Assembly: GCA_008931825.1 (NCBI GenBank)
Contig: QXVZ01032917.1
Coordinates: forward strand, 134,655-198,654
Length of the DNA stretch: 64,000 nt
DNA from: Phallusia fumigata
Lineage: Eukaryota > Chordata > Ascidiacea > Phlebobranchia > Ascidiidae
Reading direction: 5' to 3'
Under the pieces are notes generated by a model. That model was not told where the DNA came from. It did not search any database and saw nothing but the letters and a program-made list of their open reading frames with translations. Below are positions 11,117 to 23,874 of the stretch, in pieces (the stretch's first letter is position 1; each line of letters opens with the position of its first letter). The position numbers were made by a program, and so were the translations under genes.

Positions 11117-14095
11117 TTATCTGTAATATCATAAAATATTTTGATTAAAAAAACGAAAACCCCTGCATTAGTTGTTGCTTGTTGTTTTATTTGTTACTGT
11201 TTATATTTGTTGAGCAAAAAACCTGACATGTTATACAAGTCCATCACCAACCTGTCTGCTATATTTCTTATTTATGCCATTCGTGGGTATAGTATGTTCA
11301 CAAAGTAATTGCAATTTACTTTATTGCAATTAATCCTAGACGACTAAATACAATTTTACAAGCAGCAAGTGAAATCAATAACAAACTAAAGCTTTTCAAA
11401 AATTCTGATGCAAAACCAAACAACTAAGTTATATACTTACTGTGGTGTTGATAAACACGATTAAATCTTGTACGTGGAAAACCTGAATGTATCTAGATCA
11501 CCATTCAACAAACTCCACAACTTATAAAGCGCTGAAGCATGTGTAACTACCATTTTCTTTCCCGCACAGCTGCTGCCCGAAACGCAAGCCAGACAACAAA
11601 CATGACGTCACCGAGTCGAGACCAAGGATTCGACCGAGGGGAAGCCCCTTCAGCGGGAGACAATTTTTGCTTTTTCATCAGCCAAGCGTATAAATGTAGC
11701 ACGGGATGCTTTTCTATTGATCTTTTCAGCAAGTTACTACAATATTGTCCGTTACGTATAAAATATTCTTTTCAGTTTGGAATTTTCGTAAGCCAACGAA
11801 GCACCACCGTAAGTTTTGGACGTTTACAGAAAACGGCAACACAACTTACAACTCAATTCTATTGTTCCAAATTCCAATCGGTTGGTTACTTTAACGTGAA
11901 CTAAATAGGGTTGTCATTTCCAATTTATTGTAGGTTTTTTCGCTAACTCTTACTGTTAGCCGTATTTTAACTTGACCAGGAGATAAAAAACAAATGATTG
12001 CAACAACATATGTTGTTTGGGCTTGGTTAGAGGTCATTCAACTCAACTTACTAACATTTAGACTTTAGACCACCCCATGTATGGGACAATGAAACTATAC
12101 ATGATAAAAATAAGTCTATGGTATTGTCCGTTAGTTTTTACTGTTTTAGTATTTTCGGGTAATTTGAAAAAATCGAGAGCGAAGATAACGAGAGTCAACG
12201 TGCTGCTGGCTGTGCGTAGGGCAGAAGACAGAATGCACAAAACGTCTTGCCATCCGAAAATTAGACTATAATTTCCAACGTTTCGACTAGTATCATTTAC
12301 CAACATATGTTTTAATCATAACAAAGTAAAGACAAAGGTTGTCAGTTTCGAATTATTCACTTACCTCAAAAAAACATTTTATGTTCCAGGCTTCGCTTAA
12401 CAAGGTGATCTTGAAAATTAAAATGACCTGTACTTAAATTTGAAGAGTGAAACAATGTTGATCAAATGTTACAGGTTATATTCCTTATCGTAGGTCTGGC
12501 TGATAAATTTCTATGTTATGTACTGTACGAGCTTCATGAAAGTTAAAGTTGCTGGAGGTATTACAACCAAAAAGAAACAAACACTGCCAGACACTTGTGA
12601 TAAACGTCCTAACACCAAAGCAGCGGGAGCATATTTAAAGTTGACGGGGCGTTTCCGGGATCTTAGCCTGTATTTAAACAGTTTTCAGTTTGCTATAACC
12701 AAGCAAACTTCCCTATAGTTTATTTTTGTTTTTATTAAGTAGCTTATACATCTACCCCACAACAAGTTACTTTGGCTAAATTCACCTGGGCCTTATTTGG
12801 CTACTAGTTTGGACTAGACGTACACTGAGTGCCGTGTCAAACATTGAATATTTTGCTTTTACTAAAATCGGTATCTATAACAGAGGAGTTCCATATCAAG
12901 CTAAAATGTTGGTTGCTAAGTCGTTCATGTTATGTCGCTTTATTACGCTAACCACGTGCTGACCAAAGTCTGCCGCCATTTTGTTGATTGCAGCACCTTA
13001 CGAAACTGCTGAAATGTGGGTGCTAGTTCAAATCACCGCAGTTATTTTATAGCTCGCGACCGACTAAGACCGTTTTCCAGCTTCACTTTATCTACTGCCA
13101 TACTTAATGATGTGCAACCCGATTCTGCCACTTGTAAAGTGTGGTCAACGACGTATTATAAGAACACGTTGACTTTTGACGCAAACGGCACTGTTGTTTT
13201 GTGGCGTTACAGCGACACTATGTGGCGTACCTAAACCTGAATAATCGCCGCTTTGTGGTGTCGTGTAGCACGTACGTTTTCAGAAATTATATCCCTTTTG
13301 TTGATTTTAGGGAATATACTAGACAAGGTTTGAAATAATAACCGAAACTGTGGTAAGTAAAAAATATAATCACGTATTGCAGTTGTTCTAACATATCGTT
13401 TTTGAGTTTTAACTTTGACTTTGTTGAGTTTTTTAGATCTAGATTGATGTTGTTGTAAAAGCAAAGGTTTACAAATTGACTGAGATAATAAATCAACCGT
13501 CCAACGTTCTGTTTCCCAGAACTGTTGCTTTTTTAGTTAATCAGACGGTTACAGAGTAACTGTAGACTAGAGTATGTGTAAAAAATCAATAGGTTTGGGA
13601 CTTGGTACTGTAGGTTTGGGAATATTATAGGGTAGGTGGACATCAATAAGATTTTATAAATGCAACAATGTTTAATTGTTGCACAAAAACGTTAAAAATA
13701 GCTAAAGAAGCCAATTTATTCATTCCTATCAGTTAGGCTGGATTATGCGCTAAATTTTGTCGTATACCTTTGATTTGTTGTTGGGTGTAACCTGTAGGTA
13801 GTTTGACCTTGAGGGGATAAAGCGGGATTACCACGTTTTTAACACGAGTAGAGGATGTAGTGTTGCTTGTATAAGTCATTGTAAATATAATATAGATTGG
13901 CTAATGTTGTGTAAATTTTAGTGCTGTAGTTCCAAACGTCATAGTTTTTCCGATGTCATCATTTCAATAATAAGTAACAATCGCTATTTTAGATGCAAAC
14001 AGCACACAACGTTTGCACATTTTTTAAACCGAGGCAAGTTCATCCCTTGTCCATGAGCGAAATAAATCGTCTAAATTCGGAGTTACACTATAGTG

Positions 14096-14322
14096 CAGTG
14101 GGTCCCAACTGGGGGTCCACGAAACCCCAGGTGTCCACAAAAAGATTTTTTTGGCCTACAGAAATATATACCCGCGCTGTTATGGTCCAATTTGCAAACG
14201 ATGATTAATCGGGCACAACTGTAGAAACCTGGTTACCGGAAATGACAGATCTGGGACATTTAAACAAAGTGGTCCACAGCTATCAGCCAAATCGACAAAA
14301 TTAAAAAGGTTGGAAACTACTG
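14096..14322. mobile_element. Short hAT-like MITE, about 227 bp
   Basis: Starts CAGTGGGTCCCAAC and ends GTTGGAAACTACTG, a 14-bp imperfect terminal inverted repeat. The flanks CTATAGTG and CACTAGAG are only a weak 8-bp target-duplication match (5/8). The terminal sequence resembles that of the element at 53450-54012, so both belong to one hAT-like terminal family. Confidence 0.6.
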
Positions 14323-15736
14323 CACTAGAGCATCACGACAAAAACAGATCCTTTTACTTGTTTTTTGTGAAAGGTTTTACTAGACCGTTGTAGTTTAGCA
14401 GCCTCCTAATGTTAACTTGGTGCAAAACGCAAATATACCTTGGTCATAATTTTTAACGGAATAAATCAGTTGACCTTTCGTGATATTATCATCACATGGG
14501 TATAACCTTCTAAATGTCACCCCGGTTTGTTTCTCACAGAAGCATGCATACCTGTACCGACCACAAAGTTGTTTATTTGTGTCGACGTTTTTACGACACA
14601 AACACCTTGGTCCCGCGAAATTTCTATTTGCCGTTTCACACCGGAAACTGTTTGCGTTCAAAATCGTCCAATTGTTGATTTTGCGACGTAAAACGTAAAC
14701 TGCAAAATTATCACTTTGGCAAAAGTGCCTAAATCAACTTGGAGTAGCAAAGTTTTTGGTGGTTTTCTTTGCTAAAGTTTATTTCAGCTTATCGGCATTT
14801 CGCAGATTTTGAAACTTTGATTTTTTTGCTGATTGTGAAGCTGTTTTGTTTTGATAACACACAAGCTGTGGGCCAAAACACACAAAGATGGGTGTGTCCC
14901 CTTGAATCTAGCTGCATGTGTATTTTGTGTTTTTTCATTGCATAAATCAAGGTTACTTTTACTGCACGTTTTTTGACGCACGTTGAAGTTACGATCTTGT
15001 ATCAGGATGGATCGTAATAACATACAAATAAAGATAAAAATTCCCGGACGCTTTGATAGTTAAAATACAAAGCTTTCTTTGTGGATTTGGAAAACTCCCA
15101 GATAACTGAAGTCCGCTCCCACAGCACTAAGGAGTCCGCAAAACCTTTCGCGCGACGTACAAAAGAACAGTCCTAAAGCATTGCGATCATAGCGTACCTC
15201 GAGCATAAATTTGAGAAAAATGTGTTTAGTTCAACTACTAAAATTTAAATCATCCAAAATTTTATTCAAAAATTTGCAGCTAATTATTAAACGCCTTAAC
15301 AATGCTATTTAACTTTAATCTGCGGGACTCGGATCACACAAAGCTTGCTAAGTTCAAAACAACTTTTGCACTTTGTAATTACTCAAATTAAAATAAAGAC
15401 GAACTGTTGCCCAAATCGTAAAGTTTATTGTGAAATGAACGTTTTTTTGTCGTCGCTTTTCAGACATACATTAAAGATGACCATTATCAATTCTGTAAAT
15501 GCGCTTGAGTTTTAATTGGACTTAATTACTATGCTTGCAGAACTCATGACTTTCACCATGACTGACAGTAGAAATGGACTCTGATTTACCGTGAAAGTGG
15601 GAACAAATAACCAAAAACAGACACGTTGACCTGCGAAAAGCAGTAAAGCTATAAAAACAAATCATTAAAAGCCGCGGTGAGAAATGGAAATGGACTCGTA
15701 GGTTATATGGTTGTTTGTGCATCGCATCCACAATAG

Positions 15737-15871
15737 AGACCAGGCGAAGCCTGAGAGATTGCCCTGCGGGCAATAACGTGAACATCACTCACGTCCGGCT
15801 CATCGTACAGTCCAAGGCCGATAGTGCACATTGTCGGTCAGCCAGACGTTCAAATAGCGTCTTAACGAGAT
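15737..15871 (+). CDS. Candidate extra 5' extracellular exon (phase 1-1), unproven
   Basis: A 135-bp open segment bounded by a good acceptor (CCACAATAG) and a strong donor (GTAAGT). Only the phase-1 frame is open; it includes the stretch DCPAGNNVNITHVRL, then a further cysteine (AHCRS) and the basic run ARRSNS. The phase-1/phase-1 symmetry equals that of the EGF exon at 16658-16771 of the ZP gene just downstream, so it could splice in frame into that gene as an alternative or additional 5' module. The domain is not recognised; the spacing is loosely lectin-like. If it is used, the first exon given for the ZP gene would be an alternative start. Confidence 0.35.
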
Positions 15872-16225
15872 GTAAGTTTGCTTGTACAGCTGTAGTGGTA
15901 ATTTACGATGACCGTAATATACAAGTCGTTATAGGCTTAACTATTGCGCTTATGGCAGAGTAATACCCAAGAACTAGACCTGGGATGTTTTTAATTCGGT
16001 TTCTATTTTTAAGTTTGTGTGTATATCCTATGATTGGGCGAGATAAATAAGAACCGTCAGCATTATAGGAGTCTTTGTGTTACATTACAGAAGTTTTATG
16101 TTATATCACATGTTTTACTTTTAGACAGTAACGAATCAAACATAAACGTGTGTAGGACTTAAATTGCAAAAAAACGTCATTTATGTTGAGTTTGGTAAAT
16201 GTTGAAAGTTGTGTAACACGTTGTA

Positions 16226-19200
16226 ATGAGATGTCTACTAACAATGGCTGCTGTTCTAATCAGCACTGACTTTGGAAAGACAGAGTTCACCCCAGGTAAC
16301 TAGTCCTTTTATTATTTTAAGCCTTTTTATACGTTGTGAGTAAAATACTCCTCTAAAGTTTCCAAAAGATTTGAACAATTTGGCGATTTAAACTTGGCTA
16401 AGACCGAGTATTTTACCACAAACACTTTTGGGTGGATTTTGATCAAATTTGCCATTCGAAAATAATTAAAATATTCATGCGCAAATAGTTGTGTGGTGTC
16501 CTGAATGTGGCATATTCAGTTCTATTTTTCTGTAATAATTTTTAAAATAATATTTAGCTGGGCATATATAAGTTTGTGAACATTGGGAACGTCGTAAGAC
16601 TTGCGTTTACCCTAAAAAGTGTGCTACTAACTGTTAAATCTTTGTACTCATAAACAGTGTGTGTTCCCGGCCTTTGCAATCACAACTCGTCGTGCGTTGA
16701 GAGACCGATGCAACCTGGTGGATTCGCCTGTTTATGCGTGGATGGGTATCACGGCAGGACATGTAGTAACAGTAAGCGAATGTTTGCATGCAGTATCAGT
16801 TAAACTGCTGTACTAAAACAAAAACATTGCCCGTCTTAATACGTCGTTTGGGTCACTCAAAGTTCAATTTAGAGGAACTTATTTCAGTTAATTCTCAAAG
16901 TGTTTGAAAAAAAATTGAGCTAAAACCTCAATTATTGTTTTAGTAAGATAGTGTCATGTTAAAGTTAGCAATAACTCCATTTAATTTTAAACCAAGAATG
17001 TATACCTTTAAAAAATACATTAACCATCACAACATAGTCGGCAACACAGCGGTATTTGTAATGCGGCGTTTCAAAAAGCCCTTTATTATTGGAAGCAAAC
17101 CCCCATAACCACGTGTGGCCGAAAAGTCGAAATGTGTTATCGTATCGGGCATCTGTATCAGCGAGATAAGGGAAAATATCAGCAAACCAGAACCGACCCC
17201 GTCACGCCACATAAACAGTCATAACCCCCGCAAACGGATCGTTCCATCACCATATAACCACAATGTCAAGGTGATGGTTCTAAAACAACGGTACCGCTCC
17301 GTAATCTCTGTTTGTTTGTCTACCGAGGCCCCTTGACATACGAGGTTTTGCCTGCAAGCTGACAACAGCTGTAAATATTTGAAACTGTTTTAAACATCCG
17401 CTGTGAAAAGTGCAGTTTAAAGTCAACGTATTGTTTCAAATATACAAGATTGTTGGAACAAACGACACATTTAGTTCAAAATATTATTCCACTGTGGTTA
17501 TAATTAATAACTTGTATGACAACGTAACGGTGCGAATACTACTATACTGTAATTTTTTTTGAGATACTGTTTATCTCCGAAGACATTTGGTTGCGATTTT
17601 TTTCTACGATAATTTCAGTAAATGTAACCGAGTCGGCAACTCTCATAGTTTGTTTAGGTGGTTGAAATGAGAACTTTCTTGTTCTGCATTAAGCAATGGG
17701 TATCAATAAATAAACAAACAAAAGATTTGAAGAAAAACGTGAAAACCCATTTCGGTTTTAAGTTGCGGCTGAATACAAATCTCTTACCACCATTCCAATT
17801 TAGACTGCTGCAGTAAATCACGGTTTAACATCCCTATTGCGACAAGAACACCGGATATAGAGATAATGCGTTTACTATTACATCCCGGGATGACAGGCAT
17901 GACATTTAGTAACCACCGCCGGCAGATGCATTGACTATGGACAACAAGAGATAAGTGACAGAACTTAAATGAAACCTGACGCGATTCTGTCATTGTGACG
18001 TACAAATCGACTATGTTACGTTAGAACGCACGTAACAAACTGCCTCTAATGAGTTTTGCATTGCCGTAAGTGTTAGCTTATGCCTTGAACCGTGCCAAGA
18101 GCATAGTGCTTCTAAAAGGCATGTTATGTAGTTGCCAACATGTGCTGCTGATAAGAGAATTGGACCGCGATGGGTGACACAATGGTTTTATTGACGAAAA
18201 TTGGTTGGAGCAACCACTTCTCTAAGGTGTCAAATAGCGGTAACATGCAATTTCAAAGAGGTGTCGAACGTAATGATTGCACATTTACCCATTTATAGTT
18301 AAAAGGGTTATTTTAATAGGCGGTTTGCTACCAAATTTGCATTATTATTCTGCTGTTGTTTTAGACCCACCTTTAGGCATGGTGTCTAGAACCTTTAACA
18401 AACTTTGCCATTGCGTCTTCTGTTGCAGATTCCAACCAAAGATGATGCAAAATTATGCCGATGAAACATCTTTTAATAATTTTTTTTGTGTGTTTAGAAC
18501 TGCCGGAGGTCGATTGTCTAAGCGACAGAATCATATTGAGCGTGGACAAAGGCCTTATTGCGGAAGAAGTGGATTTTGTCGACTCTCGAATCGTTTATCT
18601 CGGCCAAGATCGCTTCGACCAATCAGATTGCTTGTCACGTGACGAATCCAACCAATTAGTGGTGGAGCTACGAAGCCCGTTTAGGAAATGCGGCACGATG
18701 TCAAGAACGGTCAGAATTACCTGGTGGACATTTTTATCTATCGATGTTAAGTTAACGTTTAAAAACATTAAAAAAAACTTGTAAACACCCCATAAGCCTT
18801 TGAGTTGAATTCATCAGATATACCGCTTTAACATCATCTTGAGATTTTTTAAGATTTTGTAAGATGGATTTCGTTTAATTTTAAAATAGGCACAAGATAT
18901 TGGTACCACGTAGTACTTAGATACTGGAAGATGCGGTAGTTTTTGTTTTGTTGTGAAGAATCTCTTAGTTTTAATGTCAGTTTTCGTTTGAAAGACCAGT
19001 TAACATACGATGCAGTTTTGTTGCAAGATTACTATAACCAACAATTCTTCAACCACGTCCAATAGCCAATTTAACATGGTAAATCGACGACTAATTTTCT
19101 TTGCAATGTTCAGGATGGACCCAACCTCGTATACAGAAACCAGTTGTATCTTGACACAACCAGATATCCAGAAGCACAAAGTCAGCATCGCATGATACTT

Positions 19201-21847
19201 CTGGACTGGTCATGCGTCTACTCAAGCAAATATTTTGTATCCATACCATTCGGAATTCAACCAGCCGTTAAGTAAGTTGACAGTAAAGGTGTTTTTGTTT
19301 CATTTTGAATAAATTGTACATTGCACTGCTAGGAAAGCGTAGTAAACGAATGTTGTAAATATGCTTTCCTACAGATTACATAAGGATCGTATCTTCTGTA
19401 TACAATTGACAATGTCAGTATTTAATCAACAGTTTGTGCCAAAAATCACCATTTATACTTGAGGTTAATGGTCATCTGCTGTAGATTCCTGAAGCTCCAC
19501 TTTGGATAAATAAAACTTTGTAGCATCAAATTAACCAAACACCCAACTCTACAATAATGTACAATGCTATTTTATACAGCAAACCAGAACGTCGGGTTGC
19601 TTACGGCCAGTTCACGGTAGATTTGAGCGTATTTACCCGCTCCGACTTTCTCCCCGCCTCGAGGCTTCGGACCCCAGCCACGATCAGTTCCGGCCAGCGC
19701 CTTTACACGCAAGTCGAGCTGATGACGTCACAGCAAAGTGACCTCGTCGTGACGTACAAGTCGTGCCGGGCAACCAACAGTCCCCTGGAGAGTTTGAACG
19801 AAACTTTGTTCTCGCATGAACTTATTAACCGCGGGTAAGTGACAATTTGTATTTGTAGCTTTTGTGTTTGTAATGTTGAATTTGTCAAAATTTTTTACAA
19901 AAGACTCTTTTCTATGCATAATGCGGCTGTTATAAATAGTTGAATCAGGTTCATGTTTTGTTGGGATGCCTAAGGCCTATCGGCATCGCGGCGTCCAATT
20001 ACTGCAAACAATAAATAAATAAAACAAACATTTCGCTGCATTACACGGTGAGGTAACTTACAAGTTTCCAGAATTGATTTTCACAATATTTGGCCTAAAA
20101 ACAATCGCCTCCTAAACATTAATGGAAAATGTATTTTCCTTGTTTTATATGCTCAGCTGCCCAAGTGATCGCGATCCGACAGTTTCACTCATATCGTCAG
20201 GATCAAGTACGAAGGCAAGGTTCTCCTTCCGTATGTTTATGTGGTCTGGTGAGAAGATGCCAGTCTACCTACACTGTGTTGTCACTATCTGCAACGTTAC
20301 CAGATTCGAAAGCGTAAGTTTCTTGCAACCTGCAGATTTTTGCCAATATAATCAAGCTGGCCTTTATAACATTATCACATGCATTTCAAAGTTTAGTTGG
20401 ATAAAATAATTCTGTCGTAAATGAGTTTTTACGATTTAAGTCTTGAAGTTAACTGGATAATTTTGATTGGTGGCCTTATTCTAATGGTTCCAAAGTATGA
20501 TTTCAAGTTGGCTTTAGTAACTTGTAAAAGTTGCTTATCTGCTTTAGGGATTGTGCAGTAAATACGTTTACCGCGATTTTGCATGTTCTATTTTATCCTA
20601 TGTCGGTCATAATCCAATCTCTGCATAATTTTAAAGCGAAGGTCACCAACGTTTTGAACGCAGTGTGCCAGAAAATTAAGTAAAAATGGCAATGACTTTG
20701 CATAGCAGAATTTTGGTGTTTGGTAGAGGTTTGTACACTGATGAAAGTAAAATCGCTTTTTGTATCGGGACGATCCGCTATTTGTCAATATCGTGTCGAA
20801 AGTTAAGCCACGCAAAACAGTTACTTATTACGTCACACAAATGAAAACAACAAACTGCAGGCTATGTACGAATAAAAAAACAATAATACAAACTATAATA
20901 GAGAGTATAAAGAGAATTTTAAGATGATTAAGGGATTTTTTATGACATGATCCTTTTACCGGAACGTTCCGGTTTACTTTCAGCGCTGGATTTGTGCCAA
21001 ATAATTTGCGTTTCCAAGGGCTGATTAACGAAATCTGTACAATTTCGGTTTACACCGATTTAAAATCCCCTGATTTAAAATATCATCTACGTGATTGCAG
21101 TAAACATGCCATTTTTAGACTTGTCGGCCGCCATGCGGTGCGAGTCTTCTCTCCAGTGCTCGGGTGCGCCGCTCAGTGGTAGACGATGCGGATCGAGAAC
21201 CTGACTTGCTGTTGGCGCTCGGTCCGTTTCTCATACAAGACGATGAAACCATTAACGAAATGAATTACACCAAACTTAACACTACCCTTCCACCTGAAAT
21301 GAGCAAAGCAGCAAAAACAGCAGGTAAACTTCCTTTAAGCTTTGTAGTAAACTGAGATATTGATTCTTAGTTTCCTTATTTGTTTTGTACAATCGTTTAA
21401 AACAAGCTTTAAGTTTGTTCAATCATGTGACTTAACCAAACTGATCTAAGGTAAGATTTTCAGATCTAGGCTAAAAGCGGTATTGAAGCGTGTGTGTTTT
21501 TGTGGTGCACAATGTGTAGGCTAATATGTAAAACACTCGTCAAGTAATTGAAAGAAATAGCCCAAAGCTTCCAGCTCTATTAAACTAATGTTTGTGAAAT
21601 ACTTAATATTTGTTTTGCAGTCTCGAAACCGGAGTACTACGTTTTGGCAACTATCGGAGTGTTTGGAATTTTATGCATCGTCCTTATAAGCGTTCTTGCC
21701 TACCGTCGTTACTGGAGAAACGACGGCTACAACATGAAGGGGCGAAATCGCATGACGTCATTAGACGGTGACGTAAGGTGTTCTCCATCGCCTTCTGTAA
21801 GAACAATATCACACGGTCGGATAGAAGAACTTGACGATTGTATTTAA
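16226..21847 (+). CDS. EGF-like and zona pellucida (ZP) domain membrane protein
   Basis: Secreted/type I membrane protein whose ZP module polymerises into extracellular matrices such as egg coats or tubule filaments (family knowledge). Eight exons: 16226-16295, 16658-16771, 18498-18709, 19114-19271, 19580-19834, 20157-20313, 21119-21323, 21621-21847, all phase-compatible and giving 465 residues. A short hydrophobic N-terminus (LLTMAAVLIS) is the likely signal peptide. Residues about 24-61 form one EGF-like domain with six cysteines (CVPGLCNHNSSC, then CLCVDGYHGRTC). ZP-N begins near 67 (VDCLSDRIILSV) and reaches KCGT and LVYRNQLYL. ZP-C has GQRLYTQVEL, GCPSD and YLHCVVTIC. A furin-type site RVRR/S ends at residue 340, then a membrane span at about 397-418 and a 45-residue cytoplasmic tail. 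This is the usual order for a ZP precursor cleaved before assembly. The start exon is the least certain part. Confidence 0.9.
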
Positions 21848-22218
21848 TGTTTTCTGTCATCGACGAATCTAAAAAGGAGTTGTTGAGTAAACTTGTTTTT
21901 CCGAGGAGCACTTTTCCCGTGAGAAAAAATGTGTGTTGTTTACAAAAAACTATCGCACATGCCTGGCGGGCATTTTACAAATGTTTTTCGAAACAAACCA
22001 ACAACGTTAAATGAATTAACACAAACCTTTAGCAGGAAAACAGGCGAAAATATCTTGACATGTTTTTAGTACCACTTAAAACGAAGGACTACCTCTCAGC
22101 CTCGACGAAATCTTTTTCCCTGTGATCCATGTTTTTATTTGTTGTTTTTGCTTGTTTCATTTTGCACGTTTTCTTTATTTTCCTTTTTGCTTTTTGGCTG
22201 TGTTGTATGCATACGTAA

Positions 22219-22267
22219 AATAAAACAAACTCACGTTGCAAACATTTATTTAGTTTTATAGAATAAA
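22219..22267 (+). terminator. Poly(A) signals for the ZP gene
   Basis: Two AATAAA hexamers, at 22219-22224 and 22262-22267, lie about 370 and 415 bases past the ZP stop codon on the same strand. They are the first canonical signals noticed there and probably set the 3' end of the transcript. Confidence 0.5.
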
Positions 22268-22344
22268 TTCGTTTCAACAAGTGCCGTTTTTATTTTACGG
22301 TCAAAACAAAATCACATCGCAAAACCGTAAAACGAATTCTGCTA

Positions 22345-22470
22345 GATGGCGCTAAGGAACTTACGACTGACAGGCGCTCGACCCATATACAGACATAGAA
22401 ACTGATCGGGATTCGTCCTCGGAATCGTCCCGGGTTCGAACCCCGTGAAAAAAAAAATAAAAAAAAAGCC
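22345..22470 (+). mobile_element. tRNA-derived SINE-like element
   Basis: Contains a perfect Pol III B box (GGTTCGAACCC) at about 22434-22444. An A-box-like TGGCGCTAAGG lies about 85 bases upstream, and the B box is followed directly by an A-rich tail with one T interruption. This is the layout of a tRNA-derived SINE. The interval between boxes does not fold convincingly as a tRNA, so a functional tRNA gene is unlikely. Target-site duplications were not found by eye. Confidence 0.45.
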
Positions 22471-23874
22471 CGTTCTTAAACTTTTTTTGTATCAATAAAT
22501 AAAACTTTGGTATTAAATTGGGGGTCTTTAAACTAAATCTTAGCGGCGATGCGTCGAAAGTTCAACCAACTTTTTCAAGGGCTTAGTATCGAAAAAGTTG
22601 CAGAAACAACGGTGTTCGGAAAAGTTGCTAACCACCACAAAACGCACGAACTTTCTACTTACTTACGCAAGTTCATGTCTGCTTTTGAGAATATCTGGAC
22701 CTTGCGATTTCCTGACACCAACGACAGCTAGGTCACGAGGTTACAGAAATTCGGCATAAGTGTGACACACATTGAACAAAATGCCTTTTATCTTGGTACA
22801 TGTACTTTATTAAAATTATGTAGCCTTTACCGTTTATCACAAAAAATTACAACACACAACAAGTGCACACGAATATTTTGATCATTCAAGTTCAGATGTT
22901 GCATATTAAGTTCGAAGATAGCCAAATTACGGAGAAAATGTCACAACAAAGCGTCTGATGCATCGTCGCAATGTTAACTGGGCGTTATAACTTGGCAGCG
23001 CAGAATGCAAAACACATACTTTTACTGGGTATATTACATTCTTTGGCGACAAATGAATAACGTGAATGAATAGCAGCAAAGCGCATGGCATTAAAAATAA
23101 ATTTGCAACATTTAGTAATACTCGAATAAAAAATTATAGGTTTTAAAAATTAGTAAAAAAACTACAATGAAAATAGTGTGAAAATAAAATCCTACAAACG
23201 TATGAAATAAAAGGTTCGAAAACAGTAATAGTTGAAGTTGTACCATTTCTACAAAAACACGACAAACCACATGGAACTGAACCAAAGATTTTGCGATACA
23301 ACTGCTGATCATATCTATACTGCAAACATATAACACAACACAGTTTTGGGAGGTGAGCTCTCTGCGGTTTTACACTTTTAACAACAATATAAAAAGCCGA
23401 CGATTCGAGGAAAATTGGCCGACGTTTGTACTTGGCGCACGCGTATATATTTACAATTTAACCAGTCTTTTGCCATTATGAAACACACCGAATAGGACTT
23501 CGGGTCTGGTCCATGAAATGGGACATAAAACGAAAAACGTAAGATCAATTCTATTGGCCCCAAGACACGAACCCTTATTGGCAAGCAAAATTATTGTGGC
23601 GTCAGGTAGAAGGTCCACCACAAGCTCCTTTGACATGATTGTCAGGCGTGCAGATCTAAACTTGCGATTGATTGCGTTTTTATCGCAAAAATATGTTTTC
23701 ATGTACCACACGGATAATTAAATGGAATACAAAATCTACAAAAAAAACATGGCTAAAAGTCTTTGTGCAGTCATATTACGATAATTGAGCTTCAATATAG
23801 GCACTGCACCAAGTCTCTTTCGCCTTGCAAGTAAACCGGGCCACAGTAGGCACAAGGGATTATATGCCAAGAAT

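Larger units (their letters stand above)
11117..16225. other. Gene-poor interval between IRF-B and the ZP gene
   Basis: About 5 kb between divergently oriented genes, so it should contain both upstream regions. Apart from the MITE at 14096-14322 and the candidate exon at 15737-15871, I see no supported gene. Longer open frames, for example around 11.5-11.9 kb, have no domain signature. Confidence 0.5.
21848..23874. other. Convergent intergenic region between ZP gene and MAO
   Basis: Lies between the stop codons of two converging genes and so must contain both 3' UTRs. It includes the ZP poly(A) signals and a SINE-like element. A 60-codon open frame at 22549-22731 on the plus strand has no recognisable domain and is not called. 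Nothing else is seen. Confidence 0.55.

Noticed and set aside
11539-11904. A 121-codon plus-strand open frame with a B-box-like GATTCGACC on the opposite strand
   Set aside because: No domain, no splice partners, composition close to random; the tRNA-like resemblance lacks an A box and cannot be supported.
17027-17336. Overlapping open frames in the long second intron of the ZP gene
   Set aside because: The flanking exons already join in phase (phase 1 to phase 1) and give a normal EGF-to-ZP transition; no matching splice sites or domain.
22549-22731. A 60-codon open frame beginning MRRKFNQLFQG
   Set aside because: Short, no recognisable domain and no exon context; it lies in the convergent intergenic region near the 3' ends of two genes.
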